Below are positions 46,880 to 57,795 of a DNA stretch of 64,000 bases, piece after piece. Position 1 is the stretch's first letter. Every line of letters starts with the position of its first letter. The notes beneath the pieces are model-generated. The model saw nothing but the letters and a program-made list of their open reading frames with translations, was not told the origin of the DNA and ran no database searches. The position numbers were made by a program, and so were the translations under genes. This stretch comes from Cyathus striatus (taxonomy: Eukaryota > Basidiomycota > Agaricomycetes > Agaricales > Nidulariaceae): positions 2,914,001-2,978,000 of the forward strand of contig JAOVFP010000011.1 of the NCBI GenBank assembly GCA_025738555.1, given 5' to 3'.

Positions 46880-47920
46880 TGTGACACTCTGCATTAAGCA
46901 TGACACTAGGTGTTGAGTGTGATACTAGGTATTGAGTGTGACACTATACATTAAATGTGACACTATAAGTGTGACACTAGATGTTGAGTGTGATACTAGG
47001 TGTTGAGTGTGACACTAGGTGTTGAGTGTGATACTAGGTGTTGAGTGTGACACTATATGTTAAATGTGACATTATAAGCGTGACACTAGGTGTTGAGTGT
47101 GATACTAGGTGTTGAGTGTGACACTATACATTAAATGTGACACTATAAGTGTGACACTAGGTGTTGAGTGTGACACTATATGTTAAATGTGACACTATAA
47201 GCGTGACACTAGATGTTGAGTGTGATACTAGGTGTTGAGTGTGACACTATATGTTAAATGTGATACTATAAGTGTGACACTAGGTGTTGAGTGTGATACT
47301 AGGTATTGAGTGTGATACTATACATTAAATGTGACACTATAAGCGTGACACTAGGTGTTGAGTGTGACACTATACGTTAAATGTGACACTATGCATTAAG
47401 CGTGACACTATGCATTAAGCGTGACACTAGGTATTGAGAGTGACACTAGGTATTGAGTGTGACTAAGCGTGACACTAAACATTGAGTGTGACACTAAGTG
47501 TTGAGTGTGATACTATACATTAAACATGACACTATGCATTAAGTGTGACACTAAGTGTTGAGTGTGACACTAAACATTGAGTGTGACACTAAGCGTTGAG
47601 TGTGACTAAGCGTGACACTCTGCATTATGCATGACACTAGGTGTTGAGTGTGACACTATACATTAAACATAACACTATACATTAAGCATAACACTAAGTG
47701 ATGAGTGTGACACTCTGCATTAAGTGTGACACTAAGTGTTGAGTGTGACACTATACATTAAACATGACACTATGCATTAAGCATAACACTAAGTGATGAG
47801 TGTGACACTCTGCATTAAGTGTGACACTATACATTAAGTGTGATACTATGTATTGAGAATGATACTATATATTGAGTGTATCATGGATTTTGTATAGTGT
47901 GACACTTTTCACCTAGGGTT
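46880..47920. repeat. Large TGTGACACTA tandem array, about 1 kb
   Basis: Around 50 units of 18-20 bp alternating between GTGACACTAGGTGTTGAGT and GTGACACTATACATTAAAT types, with GTGACACTATAAGC in between, so a higher-order pattern is present. Confidence 0.9.
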
Positions 47921-47954
47921 ACACTTGACATGTGTGACAAGGCAGCAATGCATA

Positions 47955-48160
47955 AATCCACACAGAATCCATGCAGAATATGTATGGAATCCATATAGAA
48001 TAATCACCTCTAATAATAATAATAGCTACTATATAAATTCTGTATGGTATCTATACAGGTCTGTACAGGTCTGTACAGATCCGCACAGAATCCGCACAGA
48101 TCCATACAGATCCGTACAGACCTCTTGGGGGAGTGTAAATTACTGGTGGAATTCTGTATA
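47955..48160. repeat. CACAGAATCC/GTACAGATCC short repeat
   Basis: Units such as GGTCTGTACAGATCCGCACA, related to those at 46590-46870. Confidence 0.7.
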
Positions 48161-48411
48161 GCAAATTTCTTCAGAATTCTGGCTGAAAGGCAGAATTTGG
48201 CCAATAATCTGGATTCCATGTGGAATCCATCCAGAAAACACCTGGACTGGAAAACTAAAATTTGGCAGGTGTCTCTGCCAAAACAAGTCCACCCAGAATC
48301 TGGATGGAGTCTGTGGAATGGCCAGAAATTCTGTGGAAATTCCAGACTTTCTGGAGATTCCATGGATTCTGTCCAGACTCTGGATGAAATTTAGGGGGGA
48401 GGGTAAAGACC

Positions 48412-51400
48412 TCTCAAATAGATCCAAATTATCTTCAATTGTTGCATCTTGCTCATCTTCCCAATCATCTTCACTATCATTACCAACTTCTTCCTCTGAA
48501 CTTTCAAAGCTAGAATTGGCATGTGAAGATAAAAGTGCATTTGATGTAATATAATTTTTACTCCAATCTGGCATGTAGTTGTCTCTTTGGAAAGCAGGTA
48601 GCTACCATTCAGCACAGCTCTTAGATAACATCTTACAAATTGATGCTTGCTTTAAAGCATATGCCATAACACCTTGTTTTATATCAGAACAAATTCATTT
48701 TTCATTGTTTCTTGTTTTGCATATGTTTCTCCACCATTTTTCTTTCCACTCATAATATTGAATAACATGTCTCATCTCCTCTCTAAGAATATGTAATTCT
48801 TCCAACCATCTGTCTCTTCTGGCATGAGATTTTCCCCATTCCACTCTTAAACCATCATTTAATTCATTTTCAATATTATCTCCCTTGGAAGATATATGAG
48901 ATACAAGCCATATCCATGACATTATATGTCGCCCATTGCTTGATGAATCATTAGGTTCATATTCTGGTCCTTTTAAATCCTCTTTTATAAGCTCAAGTAA
49001 ATAATCTTTCCATTGTCCATTTGGATCAAGTCTAGCCACTGCTGAATATGCCAATTTATATTGATCAGCATAAACTTTTACTCTTGCTTTATATCTTGCA
49101 TGCAACTTCTGCATGTGAGTGTTTGACTTATTTCCAGTTCCAGATGTATTAAGCCTCTTAATTAACCACACAGTTGAGATTATTCATAAATGGCGTTGAA
49201 TTTCAGCCAATGTATCATTAGCTAGTGCAAGCCTTAATTTTAGTTCTGAATCAGCTGCTTTTTGATTTCTGAGTTAGTGTGTAATTGAATTGGAAGAGAT
49301 GAAGGAAGATATAATGGAAGCAACTCAGTTTTAATATTATCACCACTATTATTAATTGATGTGGATGCCAATAGATCAGCTACTTCTGGCATATAAACTA
49401 TTTGAACTTCTTGCCAGTTTTTAATGCATGTGCTAAGAGCAATGCATTTTTCTTCAATATCAGCTAATTGAGTTGATGTTGGTTTATTTCCCAGCTTTGA
49501 AATCTCAAGTTTAAGTTTAAATCTGTTAAATAATGTCAGTTACTGTACAGTTCTTGTAACTTTTGACATACTGCTGCTCTTCCAATTCAAATCCAACAAT
49601 TAAAAGTTTTGTCAAGGTCATTTTATATTTTGGGGTGATTTTTTTTTTAGCATCTGAAGCTTCTTCATGTATAAGCTCAAGTCTCACATCTTGCAAAGTG
49701 GTTGCTAACAATATATTAGCTTCATTTTAGTATAAAATTTTAACTTACTACACTCTGGTTCATCATATGGATTTGGGTTGGTGTGGTCAAGATTCCATGC
49801 TTTAAGTTGAGACTCCCACTTAGCTGTAATGCTAGGTACAAATGTAGCATTGAATTTATCAAATATATCTTTTTGCTTTTTACTCATCTAAACAGCTTCA
49901 TTATATTTTTTAAGAAAAAGTTTGCCTGTAGTAATCAATTCATATATATATCATATAGCAAGGTGAAACACTAATGAAAGCCAATTGACTTTTGAAAGTT
50001 CCAGTCAGTCCAATGGTCATTGAGCACTTCATGACATGCTGCTGGACCCATTTCATATGTACTTGGATGAAGATGATTGCTACTGAACCAAGTAGTTTCA
50101 ACTTCCTCCCCACAAGTTCTGCCAGCCCCTGGCAAATATGCCAATGCAAAATTGCTATGACATGAACTTCCATGACCATTTATATGCCAAGAAGGAACTC
50201 CAACATCAATCTTTGTATTTGGAGAAATCTCATAGACTCAGGGTATGAATTTATTCATTGCCATAAATTTTTTGACCACTGACATCCAATATCATATGTG
50301 ATCATAATCCATGGAAGATTAACACTAGCAAGTGTTGAAATTAAAATGTAGTCAATGTTGCAATATCTATCAAGGTTATAAATATTAAATTTGTAATGGT
50401 TAACAATTTATACTTGCTGTTCCCCTTTCTGTAAATCACCAGCACCATTAGGGCAAATTAAGGGCAAATTAAGGTATGTCTGGAACAAATTACAAGTCCT
50501 GTTCCAGTCACGGAATGGCCAGGAGCTGAGTGCATTCCAGCTTGAAGAATTGCATCATGAGTTGAATCACAAGTATTGATCTATTGAAATTTATTAGATC
50601 TGTTTAAATAAAAGGCATACTACATACTTCTGGATTTTCAATGTGATTTTGTTGAATAAGACAAGTTGCAGTGGCAAGTTCTAGCAGGCTTGCAGGAGCA
50701 CTCAGAGAAGTAGACTAAAGTCTGAAGTGAGCAACTATATTATAATAGAAGAATACAACAAAGTGACTATACCTAAAGTCTGAAGTGAGCAACTGAAAGG
50801 AAGCAAACATCAGACTTTAGTCTTAACTACCAGAATCATAGCTAAGAATAGAATATCAAGTGATAAAGTTCAAATGATGTCATTAATGACATCATTTGTG
50901 GAGTTAAGAGTAAAAATAGAATGAAAAGATAAAATATACTAAATCTGTATAATTACATAATGATGTGCTGAATCACCATATTCAACAGATTTACAAGGTG
51001 TTCTTGATAACTTTTATTGTCAACATAAGGACCCCACCCAGGCATGAGCTCAATGTCCTGAATGCCATGCTCCTTGCAGCTCAACTTAAAGTTTGCATCA
51101 ATTGCCAAATACATAACATACAAATATCTTTAAAATAATTAATTAAATCACTTCAAGTATGATAAACTAGGCATACCTCATTGATTCTGTCATTTCCCAG
51201 CCCTCAGGAAGATTTTTCTCAGGATGGGAACATGCAGGGCATTCCACTGTAAGCTCCCCTAACTTTGTATCCATAATACCCTCAGTAGATTGACCTTGGC
51301 CACCTTGCTTACACATGAAAAGAATTCTCCACATTCATACTATATTTCTAAATTCATTGTAGTGATTCTATAAATATGTTAGTACATGTGCAGTTTGAAA

Positions 51401-51770
51401 GTTTCATGTTCACTGCTCACAATTTCATTTTCCAACTTGCACTTATCAGTTTTTTGGCAAAGGGTATGATACCAGTCATACAAAGAAGTCTTTCCCTGCA
51501 GTGTAAGTTTGTGGAATGTTTCAAGGCATTCAAATATAACTACAGTTTGAGGTCTTACAAAACTTGCTGGAAACAAATGAGCCTGCAATAATTGTGTATA
51601 TTGTGGAATGGGTTTAGGTCTGCAATTACAGAATGAAATTGAAACAGAATGAACTCCAGTAATATCAACAGCAATCATATTGGTTGTGGCACTGTCTGCA
51701 TTCAAACAGGCTGCTCCTCCATGTCCAAGTTGAATTTGAAGTCCAATATTTTTAAGTGATTCCTTCACAA
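48412..51770 (-). pseudogene. KDZ transposase with CxC2 region, 5' truncated
   Basis: At the 5' end (51768-51379) a CxC2-type region reads LGHGGAACLNADSATTNMIA, VDITGVHSVSISFCNC and LETFHKLTLQGKTSLYDWYH. Then come LTVECPACSHPEKNLPEGW (about 51250), LAIDANFKL (about 51100, first acidic residue), MITYDIGCQWSKNLW (about 50290, second), GRTCGEEVETTWFSSN (about 50120, Glu) and EMGPAACHEVLNDHWTDWN (about 50060). The C-terminal coiled region includes RHIMSWIWLVSHISSKGDNI (48930). All belong to the KDZ (Kyakuja-Dileera-Zisupton) transposases, which Iyer and colleagues linked with TET/JBP expansions in mushrooms. The N-terminus is cut by a satellite at 51771, the 3' end by the element ending at 48408, and TGA occurs at 50238-50240. 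Terminal repeats not found. Confidence 0.85.
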
Positions 51771-51910
51771 AGTGACACTATGTAATGAGTGTGACACTGT
51801 GTGCTGAGTGTGACACCATGTGGTAAATGTAACACTATGTGGAAAGTGTAATACCATGTAGTAAGTGTGACACTGTGTGCTAAGGGTAGTGTGACATTGT
51901 GTGCCACACT
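51771..51910. repeat. TGTGACACTGTG satellite block
   Basis: About seven units of GAGTGTGACACTGTGTGCT type, beginning where the KDZ frame is cut. Confidence 0.8.
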
Positions 51911-52439
51911 CTACCTGGACTCAACCCAATTCTATTGGAACTTGACCTGTACTTCAGTATCTGAACACCACCTGAACACCACCTGAACACCACCTGGACT
52001 TTACTTGGATCTGACTTGTTCTAAGTAGCTGAAATACTACCTGAATGACTCAGTGATTTATACTTCCCCACATGTTTATGTGGGCTCCACATAACCTCCT
52101 ATTTTTCAGGTGAAAAACATATTGTCACACTCAGCATCTGTAAAACTGTATGTTGAGTAATGAGCCAACCGTTCTCACTTGCACCAAAAGAGTAGGAGTG
52201 GCAGTGCATGAGTTCTCCTGTGAAAGCGAGAATGACAACACCACCTCAAAATGGAAACCCATCTATTGCCATCAAATATCAATGCCACACAAGTAGCACA
52301 GTATTAAATAAAATGGAAGGAAAAAATATGAAAGATGAGAGGTGTGAAAGAGTATTGGCTATTAGGTATTAATTATAAAAGGATGAGAGATGAAGAAGGA
52401 AGGAAAAGTAAAACAAGATTATGCAATGTTGTGTGGCAG
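51911..52439. other. Flank of the DIRS element
   Basis: Contains ACCACCTGAAC in three tandem copies (about 51965-52000) and an imperfect inverted pair (GTTCTCACTTGCACC near 52171 and GTGAAAGCGAGAATGAC near 52218) that may belong to the 3' terminal region of the DIRS element. No gene. Confidence 0.3.
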
Positions 52440-53411
52440 TCAAAGCGAGGCAATTAAAGTAGGGTGCTTATGAATGTAGATTTGGAAAGCATCAGAGTTC
52501 CAATGACCAATTTGCTGTATGGATTCGAGAGGAATTTTGTGTTCTGCCAAAGCTGTAGCTCCACCTGAATGTAAGGAGTGTCCCACATAAATTGGACCTG
52601 CAAATTGTCTCAGGAATTTTAAAAAGAAAGAGTGTGTCAGAGGTGTTCCATCTGCTTTCAACCAAAGAAGATGATGCATAGAAAATAATTGATCGTGTGA
52701 GTAGAGGTAGGTTCAGAAAATTGGACTTGGATCTGGCCCTTCATGAAAAAGTTTTTGAATGACAACAATGTCTCCCTCAAATCGACGATCTGCTTTGTGA
52801 GTAGGTAGTGAAAATTGGTATGCTGAGGGGGTAGGGAAATGCATGGAAAGTCATGATGGCAGTTTTCTAGTGTCTCGAAGCTTTGTTGAATCTGGTGTGA
52901 CAAGTTCTCCAAGACGAAGGAAACCATAGAAACCAGAAAGAAGTATTGTTAAGCAAAGAAGAGCACTGTGGTCAGAAGGAACATCCAGATGTCTGCAGAT
53001 TGACTGTAAATTGTGAAGAGGAAGAGGAGGTTTACAGTTTGGTTTCGAGAGAAAACGATGTCAACAACCCAATAGAATGTCTCAAACTTGTCAAGAGTTC
53101 CGAATTTTGCGAATTGATGGATAGAATGGCTCTAGACAGTGGACTATCCCTGACAGGTACATTGACAATGTCAATGATGTAACATGATGTGACATAAACA
53201 GTAAGTAATCAATCAAATTTTGAGCTGTTGGATGAATGTTCAGATGGTGAATACGGCAGAATTCAATATAAGAATTCAGCATGGATGAGTAGTTAAGAGA
53301 GGTTGAGGAGTCAACATGATAACCTAAAGTAATCATATGTTCCTGTATGAATTGTTCATGTGTCCAAGGAACCTGTCTGGGTTGCTTGGAACGCCTATTT
53401 GACCATATCAT
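52440..53411 (-). pseudogene. DIRS tyrosine recombinase with five in-frame TGA codons
   Basis: One frame runs 53411 to 52440 without any shift. It starts with an ATGA overlap with the RT/RH stop. An N-terminal core-binding segment (MLNSYIEFCRIHHLNIHPTA) is followed by GFYGFLRLGELV (box A with Arg, about 52910), LPTHKADRRFEGD (about 52800) and GHSLHSGGATALAEHK..IGHWNSDAFQIYI (box B, about 52590-52460, with the catalytic Tyr). The Arg of the HxxR motif is His here (HSLH), so the enzyme would be inactive. TGA occurs at 53091-53093, 53082-53084, 53061-53063, 52851-52853 and 52713-52715, in places where related recombinases often have Arg. The recombinase would insert the circular DNA copy. Confidence 0.8.
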
Positions 53412-55090
53412 TTCGAAAATGCCCCCAGCACATCTTGTGGGGTTATAAAATGTTGAACCGTTAAATACAGATCTAGAGAAATTGCTCTAGGAGTATCACC
53501 TCTAGAGAGAGCATCTGCTACTTGATTATCAGTTCCAGCAATATGAAGTACACATATCTCTATATTTTCCTGCAACAAAATGTCAAAAGAAATTTTCAAC
53601 ATTTTGTTTAGAAGTTTATTTGGTGCTTGAAGCAAGTTAAAAAGAGCTACCATGTTCATACTGTCTGAAAAAATGATGATAGTATGTGTTGATAAAACAC
53701 AATCTTTGAGAAAAAATAGTGCTGAAACAACAGCCAAGACTTCAAAAGGATAGATATCCTCCCCCACTAAAGATGCTGGGAAATTATAAAGATATCCAAG
53801 GTGAAGTAGCCAGTCCCAGATCCCTATCCCATGAAGACAGGCATCAACAAACAGGGTCATATCGACTTGTTCTGGTGACCATGTAATGTCTTCAATAATG
53901 AAAAGATCTTGTTGAACCTTGAGATGACCTAAGAGCCATGATAAGTCTTCTTGAACTTCATTATTAACATATATTCTCAAATTTGGTGAATTAGCACCTG
54001 CCATCTTGCAATATACAGCTGAAAAGCCAGGCCAAATGAGTGGAAAGACATTCAATGCCCAATTCACCCAACCTGCAAGCTGCTGAAATTCATGTAGAGA
54101 ATGTTTGAAATAGTGACAAGAAATGAACCACTCAATGTGTTCAATCAATTCATGACTTTTGTTTTTGGGCATAGTTATCAATGATTTATTAGCATCTACA
54201 GTGAACCCAATAATCAGCAGTATTGATCTGTGAAGTTGTTTTTCATGATCATGTGGGATTTTGAGTTCATCCTATAGAGTTAGAAGATGGGTTTGATGTA
54301 ACAGAAGATAACATTGATAAGGATCATACCATTCAATATTTGAGGCCAGATCAACACCAAATACATCATCAGAGTATATGCAGAGGTCTGGTATAGTTTT
54401 GACAAATGTCACAATCCAATCAACAAGGGAGATAAAGGCAATCCAAAGTGGTGCTGATTCTCTTCCTCCAAATATGTTATTCCTATCAACATGAAGATGA
54501 TTATCTGGTGTTGTAACAACCTGCATTCGCTGCCAGAGAGGATGCATTGGTAATAGACAATAAGCACTTTTCACATCTGATTTAAAAAGAATAAGTTGAA
54601 AAAATGGGCCATGCTTCCTTTTGAGATGTAAAATAGCATTCCCAAGATGATGTAGTGAGTCAAGAGGACACTGTCCTTGAACAGCCTCATGGGAGATGAG
54701 ACTATTGAGAGCATTCTCTCCCACACTTTGATTAGTAATCATACAAAATGATGACTCTCCTTTTGGTACAGCATGAATCAGCATTGAGATCATTCCTTGG
54801 GGAAGAGGCAGTTCAAATGGCTGTGAGAAATGCCTGAGTTCAACTTCTCATTTACATTGCTCCAACAAAAAAGCTTCTTCAGCTGATGTTTGTGAGGGAT
54901 GCTCCCCTGAGGCATTCCACAAAGCTGGGTAGCCAGGACAAAATTTTGCTTCAGGCCAAAACCCAATTTGAAGACCCTCACAAACTGATTTTACAAAGAC
55001 TTGATTGGGATGATCTATCAAATAATGCTCAAAAATATTAACTTTAATAGGAGTGACAATTTTAAACAGATCTTTATATTTTTTCATCAC
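53408..55090 (-). pseudogene. DIRS reverse transcriptase - RNase H
   Basis: A single frame with TGA at 54848-54850 and TAG at 54272-54274. RT motifs: MISMLIHAVPKGESSFCMIT (about 54790), LILFKSDVKSAYCLLPMHP (catalytic Asp, 54600) and LCIYSDDVFGVD (YSDD, 54390). RNase H: MTLFVDACLHGIGIW (Asp, 53860), YPFEVLAVVSALFF (Glu, 53750), TIIIFSDSMNMVALF (Asp, 53680) and AGTDNQVADALSRGD (Asp, 53520), all present. It copies the element RNA into DNA and removes the template. Catalytic residues are kept although the frame is broken. The stop overlaps the recombinase start by four bases. Confidence 0.82.
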
Positions 55091-55262
55091 CGAATGAATA
55101 ATAGGATTTCAAGAAAATTCTTTAGGAGGCTTCGAAAAAGCCCATGCTTTATAAGTATATGAAAGAACTGGAGTCAAGGAAAATGAGGAAGAAAAACATT
55201 GAAAATGTCTATGATAAGACAGATGAAGACTGATGTCTTCTAATTCTAAGCTGTTCTCATCT

Positions 55263-56608
55263 TCACTTTGGTGGTTCTCCTGATCTACATGATGCCATTC
55301 CATGTCCTGCCTGATTGCAGTGGAAACACTTATGGATATATTGGCATCTGTCTCCCTTGTATTGGCATCCAAGAGAGGAGTTGAACTTCTGGCAGATCTC
55401 CTCTGACTTCTCGCATCCTGTGCTGGTCTTTAAAGATGATTGTGTTTTGAATTGCAAGAGATTGTAGTATTTTCCATCAGGGGAGAGATATGCCATTTCA
55501 ATGTCTTTGTACTGTCCAAAATTGCAAAGTCAGATGTTGCACCATGGGGTGATGTTAGTTCTGATGCCCTGGTCAAAAGCAATGATTCAGTGAGCACTGG
55601 TTGAGTTGGCAAAGAGTCTAGAAATGAAACCCCCATAGAGATCAAGTTCTTCTTGTCAGTGTGGGAAAACTTTGGTTATTGCACATGTGGTATGATATCA
55701 AGCATTTTACCATTCTCCATCAGTCAAGATTGCTGGTGGTGGTCTGGTCGCACTTGAAGTTGACAGTTCAAGACCTCCAATTCATGATGGGGTGCTGATA
55801 GCTGATTTGATGACTTCCAGATTAACCACTCTTCCTCAAATGATGTTGTCCCACTCAGTTTCAGGGAAGTTTGGGATGAAAGATGCTTCCATTGCCCATC
55901 ATCATACAGTACTGAAGTCATTGGCGAAGTTATTGATAAGTTTTCTTGTTTTCATGATGTCTGGGTGAATTTTTGCCTCCTTCTCTTAACATTGTCTGTA
56001 CCATGGCATGTCTACAAGATAGACTCATTACTTCTCATTTGATTCTCTTTCTTCTTTGTCCAGTTGACTGAGCTGAGACTCTTCATCCCCACCAGATGCT
56101 CCTGACAACATGTGTTTGAGGGCAGTGCCATCATTTGGCTCAAACCCTCCAGCATGTTGATGTTGTCCTGCTGGGTTAAGTCCAAGATGCTTGGAGAATG
56201 ACTCACATGAAGTGTGCTTGGTAAAGTCATCAAGATATGCTTTGAAGGTTTTGTCAGACAAAGATCCATTGTCTGGAGTGAAGGGAGGGAGCTCCCTTCC
56301 AAGCAATGCAACAGTGTAGTCCTTTGTGATTTGTCCCTTTGTGAATCAGTCATAAATTTCTTCAAGCTTGTCGGCCAAACCATGTTTGAAAAATGGCCTC
56401 CATAGTTATGTTTGATCTCCCCTCTCTAGCCTCCAGATGATCCTTGAGGTTCATGTTCAACTGGCTGTGAAGGCTGAGGTCTATCCGAACAACTTTCTTC
56501 TCCTCCTTGTCCACTTCCTGATCCTCCTGCTCCTGCATCTTGTCGTCCTCCAATGGCTGGATCATTGAGAATGGCAGTAAAAAAATTCAGGACATTTTGT
56601 TCCAACAC
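55263..56608 (-). pseudogene. DIRS gag-like protein with zinc knuckle
   Basis: The N-terminal part is Gly/Ser/Glu-rich (GGRQDAGAGGSGSGQGGEES). A middle region (ELPPFTPDNGSLSDKTFKAY, about 56290) and a C-terminal region (GCQYKGDRCQYIHKCFHCNQ, AGHGMASC, 55390-55280) form a CX2CX4HX4C-type knuckle preceded by a CCCH-like CQYKGDRCQYIH. TGA at 56346-56348 lies in EEIYD-TGA-FTKGQ. The stretch 56000-55500 has several stops in all frames and is badly decayed. The protein would package element RNA. Confidence 0.65.
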
Positions 56609-57255
56609 GTCCCCTGTCTCATGTGAGTGATGAGTTGCAGTACCTAATGGTCCTCAGCACTGATGCTGTTGGATCTTGACAAAGTTGTGATCCTTGAGCT
56701 TCACCCCAGTGAGACTTTGAAGTGTCTGGAACAGCTTGCCCTTTCCCTTTTTTGAGTGGTCACATTGATAATTCGGTTACAATCAGATATTCAGTCTCAA
56801 TGGTTCCTTCAGCAAATTCAATGTGCCAAGGATCTCCACTAGAATGCAGATGAGACATGTATTGATCTATAAGATATTGATGGAATGAGCAAATGTGAGT
56901 GAATGATGTAAAGTAAGCACAGCATGTAAGCAAAGCAATGTCAAGAATACCTGTCTGGTGCAGGAGGACAAGGGATGTTAGAGAAATTTGAATAACAGAC
57001 AAACAAAGATAGAAACAGACCTGGTGCAGGAGGACGAGGGATATGGAATAATCAATCCCTGCATTCCTCTTTGTACCAAAGAAGTGGAGTCTAGTACCAA
57101 TAAATAAAACTAGATCCACACTGACTGAATAAAGTGATGTCAAGGTTAAGTTAGCACTACCTCACGAGTTTGAGGTAGAGCATTACTGACTCACCTGGTC
57201 TGGGCCCTGACTTCATGAATTGAACATGCTCCTGTACAATTGGCTCAGTGCAAGT
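56609..57255. other. Leader or flank of the DIRS element
   Basis: CTGGTGCAGGAGGAC occurs twice (about 56956 and 57020), about 65 bp apart. A 127-codon minus-strand frame (56760-57143) has no recognisable domain. GCACTACCTCACGAGTTTGAGGTAGAGC near 57155 can form a short hairpin (CTACCTCA/TGAGGTAG). Confidence 0.35.
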
Positions 57256-57259
57256 CTTC

Positions 57260-57540
57260 ATCTTGAACTGTAATGTGACACTCTGTCAGGTGTGACTTGA
57301 GTATTGAGTAATATGGTGACACATTGTATTGAGTGTCACTGAGTCACTTGACATACAAAATGTCACACAGTATAATACTAAATACACACTGTCACCAAGT
57401 TAATCAATATTCAAGCCACACTTAACACAGTGTTGCACTCAACACACAGTATCACACTTAGCACTATGTGACATGTGTGATACATGAGAAAAATGTGACA
57501 TACATGACATATGGGAAAAGTATGACTATGTGTGAATCCA
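57260..57540. repeat. Mixed-orientation TGTGACA/TGTCACA block
   Basis: Words of the window-wide TGTGACA family occur in both orientations (GGTGACACATTGTATTGAGTG; AATGTCACACAGTAT), irregularly spaced. Confidence 0.65.
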
Positions 57541-57589
57541 ATAGTGCTAATTTTATCACTCAATAATCACTTGATTATGTAATTTTTGT

Positions 57590-57795
57590 GCTGAGAGTTT
57601 AGTGGGTTTTCTCAGTAGATTCCCATTGGACTCTCTGAGAGTCTCACTAATTTAGTAGGATTGCTCACTGGACTCTCAGTAAATTCTCACTAGACTCTCT
57701 CCACACTCTCAATACTCCCACTGGACTCTCACTAAACTCTCTCCACACTCTCATACTCTCACTGGACTCTCACTGGACTCCAGTGAGACTGTGAG
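57590..57795. repeat. CTCACTGGACTCTC tandem repeat
   Basis: Around ten units of 15-20 bp such as CTCACTGGACTCTCACTAAA. Confidence 0.8.

Larger units (their letters stand above)
45640..48408. mobile_element. Second foldback-like element built of satellites, 2.77 kb
   Basis: CTTTACCCTCCCCCC at 45640-45654 is repeated exactly, inverted, at 48394-48408. Inward from both ends the arms stay similar (AATTTC, GACTCTGGATGGAATCC/GAGTCTGGACAGAATCC). Inside, in order: TGTCACA-type words (45850-46450), CGGAATCCGTAC-type units (46590-46870), a long TGTGACACTA array (46880-47920), CACAGAATCC units (47955-48160) and the right arm. No target duplication was found. It directly abuts the 3' end of the KDZ transposase. 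Confidence 0.55.
52440..56608 (-). mobile_element. DIRS-type tyrosine-recombinase retrotransposon
   Basis: Order on the minus strand: gag-like frame with zinc knuckle (56608-55263), reverse transcriptase and RNase H (55090-53408), tyrosine recombinase (53411-52440). This is the DIRS layout (RT/RH and YR instead of a DDE integrase). DIRS elements integrate by recombination without target duplications, and none was seen. The ends (inverted or split repeats) were not resolved; the element may extend into 52150-52440 and 56610-57200. Confidence 0.85.

Noticed and set aside
46880..47920. CRISPR array or telomeric repeat
   Set aside because: Units are contiguous without unique spacers, and the unit is not TTAGGG-like; the context is a eukaryotic genome.
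2230..56348. TGA might be a sense codon in this organism or in these elements
   Set aside because: The expected residue is Arg in some places and Trp in others, which one reassigned codon cannot give, and predicted intact genes here end in TGA (25762, 19300). Mutation is the simpler reading.
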